The notes beneath the pieces are model-generated. The model ran no database searches and was not told the DNA's origin. It saw only the letters and a program-made list of their open reading frames with translations. The position numbers and the translations under genes were made by a program. A stretch of 6,721 nt of DNA from contig JBNJFG010000097.1 of NCBI GenBank assembly GCA_051746665.1, forward strand, positions 1 through 6,721. The letters run 5' to 3'. The stretch is from Halanaerobium sp051746665 (lineage in GTDB: Bacteria > Bacillota > Halanaerobiia > Halanaerobiales > Halanaerobiaceae). Below, piece by piece: positions 5,636-6,721 of the stretch (position 1 is the first letter of the stretch; every line of letters begins with the position of its first letter).

Positions 5636-6139
5636 ATGCAGAGTCAGTTAAAAAATAATTTGTTAGAGCTTCTAAAAACAGAAAAAAAACTTTATCAAGA
5701 ACTTTTCGAAATAGCTGAAGCTAAAAATGAGGCTTTATTAGAAAGTGATGCCGAAGCTTTAAGTGAAACTTTAAAAAGGGATCAGAAAGTAATTGAAAAG
5801 ATAGAAGCTAAAGAAGAAGAGAGAAAAGAAATTATTGCAGAAATTAAAGAAGAATTTGACCTAAAACTTGAACACGATAAATATAGTGATTTCATTAAAA
5901 AGCTTCCGGCTGACTGGGGAGCGGATTTAAATAATATCCGAGAAGAATTAATAGAACTTACCGATAAATTTTACAGTTTAAATGATCAAAATCAGGAACT
6001 GCTCACACAGGCATTAGAGCTTAACACTTTTTCGATAGAGAGTATTTTAAACAGCATTAAAGATAATGAGAAAAACACATACAGCAAAGATGCAAAAGAA
6101 AACAAAGGACAGCCGAGGTTGTTAAATAAACAGGTCTAA
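5636..6139 (+). CDS. flgN: FlgN-family flagellar export chaperone
   Basis: This 167-residue protein starts at ATG 5636, with AGGTGA (5625-5630) five bases upstream. It is almost entirely helical, with a long heptad-like run of Leu, Glu and Lys through about residues 5-75, matching the FlgN pattern of LLELLKxE, ELFEIAEAKNEAL (22-34) and a D-A-E-A-L stretch (38-42). FlgN binds the C-termini of the hook-filament junction proteins FlgK and FlgL in the cytoplasm and delivers them to the flagellar type III export gate. Overall similarity in this family is low, so position between flgM and flgK is the strongest support. The C-terminus (about 145-167) is polar with no recognisable motif. Its stop lies 15 bases before flgK and touches the flgK ribosome site. 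Confidence 0.85.
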   Translation: MQSQLKNNLLELLKTEKKLYQELFEIAEAKNEALLESDAEALSETLKRDQKVIEKIEAKEEERKEIIAEIKEEFDLKLEHDKYSDFIKKLPADWGADLNNIREELIELTDKFYSLNDQNQELLTQALELNTFSIESILNSIKDNEKNTYSKDAKENKGQPRLLNKQV

Positions 6140-6154
6140 AGGTGGTTAAATATA

Positions 6155-6721
6155 ATGAATAATATATTCAGCGGCCTGAGTGTCGGGTTAAGAGCGTTAG
6201 AAACTCAGCGTAAATCACTCGATGTTACAGGACATAATATAGCAAATGCAAATAATGAAAATTATAATAAACAGCGGGCAGTACACAAAGCTTCTTATCC
6301 TTATACAGCTCCGGGGCTATCTAATCACGGTGGAGCCGGACAGTTTGGTACAGGAGTTGAGATTGAAAAGATTGAGCGGGTTAAAGATCAGTTTATAAAC
6401 TCTCAGATTTTTAATGAAACTCAGACTGCTGGTTACTGGAATGAAAAACAAAGAGGTTTAGAAAAGATAGAGTATATTTTTAATGAACCTTCTGATTCCG
6501 GAATAGATACAGCAATGGATCAGTTCTGGAATTCACTGCAGGATTTAAGTAATAATCCCAGTGATGATGCAGCCCGAAACATGGTCAGAGAAAATGCTCG
6601 AAATTTAGTTGATTCTTTTCAGAGTGTAGAAAATCAGCTGGTAGATTACAAGGAAAGCATTAATGAGAATTTAACAAATGCAGCTACTAGTATTAATGAT
6701 ACTACCACTAAAATTGCAGAT
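6155..6721 (+). CDS. flgK: FlgK, flagellar hook-filament junction protein 1 (3' end outside window)
   Basis: The first 189 codons are present, open to the last base of the window. The start is ATG 6155, with AAAGGTGG at 6138-6145 nine bases upstream. FlgK (HAP1) joins the hook to the filament and is exported through the flagellar type III apparatus, so no signal peptide is expected and none is seen. The N-terminal MNNIFSGLSVGLRALETQR (1-19) is typical of rod/hook/HAP proteins that form the D0 coiled coil. TGHNIANANNENYNKQR (25-41) is the family's T-x-H-N-I-A-N-x-x-x-x-x-Y-x-[RK]-Q motif, and FGTGVEIEKIERVKDQF (64-80) is the conserved segment that follows. FWNSLQDLSNNPSD (124-137) further matches FlgK. 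Family members are usually about 450-650 residues, so most of the gene lies downstream, with flgL expected after it. Confidence 0.95.
   Translation, partial: MNNIFSGLSVGLRALETQRKSLDVTGHNIANANNENYNKQRAVHKASYPYTAPGLSNHGGAGQFGTGVEIEKIERVKDQFINSQIFNETQTAGYWNEKQRGLEKIEYIFNEPSDSGIDTAMDQFWNSLQDLSNNPSDDAARNMVRENARNLVDSFQSVENQLVDYKESINENLTNAATSINDTTTKIAD

Noticed and set aside
1..6721. A new defence, mobile or biosynthetic system
   Set aside because: Every sizeable open frame fits a known housekeeping, chemotaxis or flagellar family. There are no transposase, integrase, direct-repeat array, toxin-antitoxin or attachment-site signals in the window.

Overview
The window is AT-rich, closely packed bacterial DNA. 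It has strong purine-rich ribosome binding sites, TTG/GTG start candidates and the Bacillus/Clostridium-type late flagellar gene order (yvyF-like, flgM, flgN, flgK). These point to a motile, low-GC, Gram-positive-lineage (Firmicutes) organism. From the general look of the proteins I lean towards an anaerobe of the Halanaerobium type, but this is an impression, not a demonstrated assignment.

Region 1 (1-2617, + strand) reads like one transcription unit of four genes with gaps of about 28-52 bases. They are the C-terminal end of a SNF2-family helicase (its beginning lies outside the window), a nitroreductase-fold protein, an inosine/uridine-type nucleoside hydrolase and a small two-helix membrane protein of the DUF2905 family. 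The unit ends at a long hairpin (2626-2684) that also serves the genes arriving from the opposite side. The four products do not form an obvious pathway.

Region 2 (2700-4501, - strand) is a cheB-cheR pair: the chemoreceptor methylesterase/deamidase, then the chemoreceptor methyltransferase 5 bases later. Together they set receptor methylation, the adaptation arm of chemotaxis. CheR has an unusual version of the glycine-rich SAM-binding motif.

Region 3 (4502-6721, + strand) is the late flagellar cluster, divergent from cheB. A zinc-ribbon/HTH protein of the YvyF/TIGR03826 type comes first and ends at a probable terminator. A good match to a sigma-28 (SigD/FliA) flagellar promoter then precedes flgM (anti-sigma-28), flgN (export chaperone) and flgK (hook-filament junction protein, running off the window end). 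This arrangement fits the standard checkpoint: FlgM holds sigma-28 until the hook-basal body is complete, while FlgN escorts FlgK/FlgL for export.

I found no mobile elements, CRISPR arrays, tRNA or rRNA genes, and no clearly new system. The points worth a second look are the CheR motif variant, the divergent cheB/yvyF control region with its 9-base tandem repeat, the terminator plus sigma-28 promoter that splits yvyF from flgM, and the uncharacterised small proteins (yvyF-like, DUF2905).
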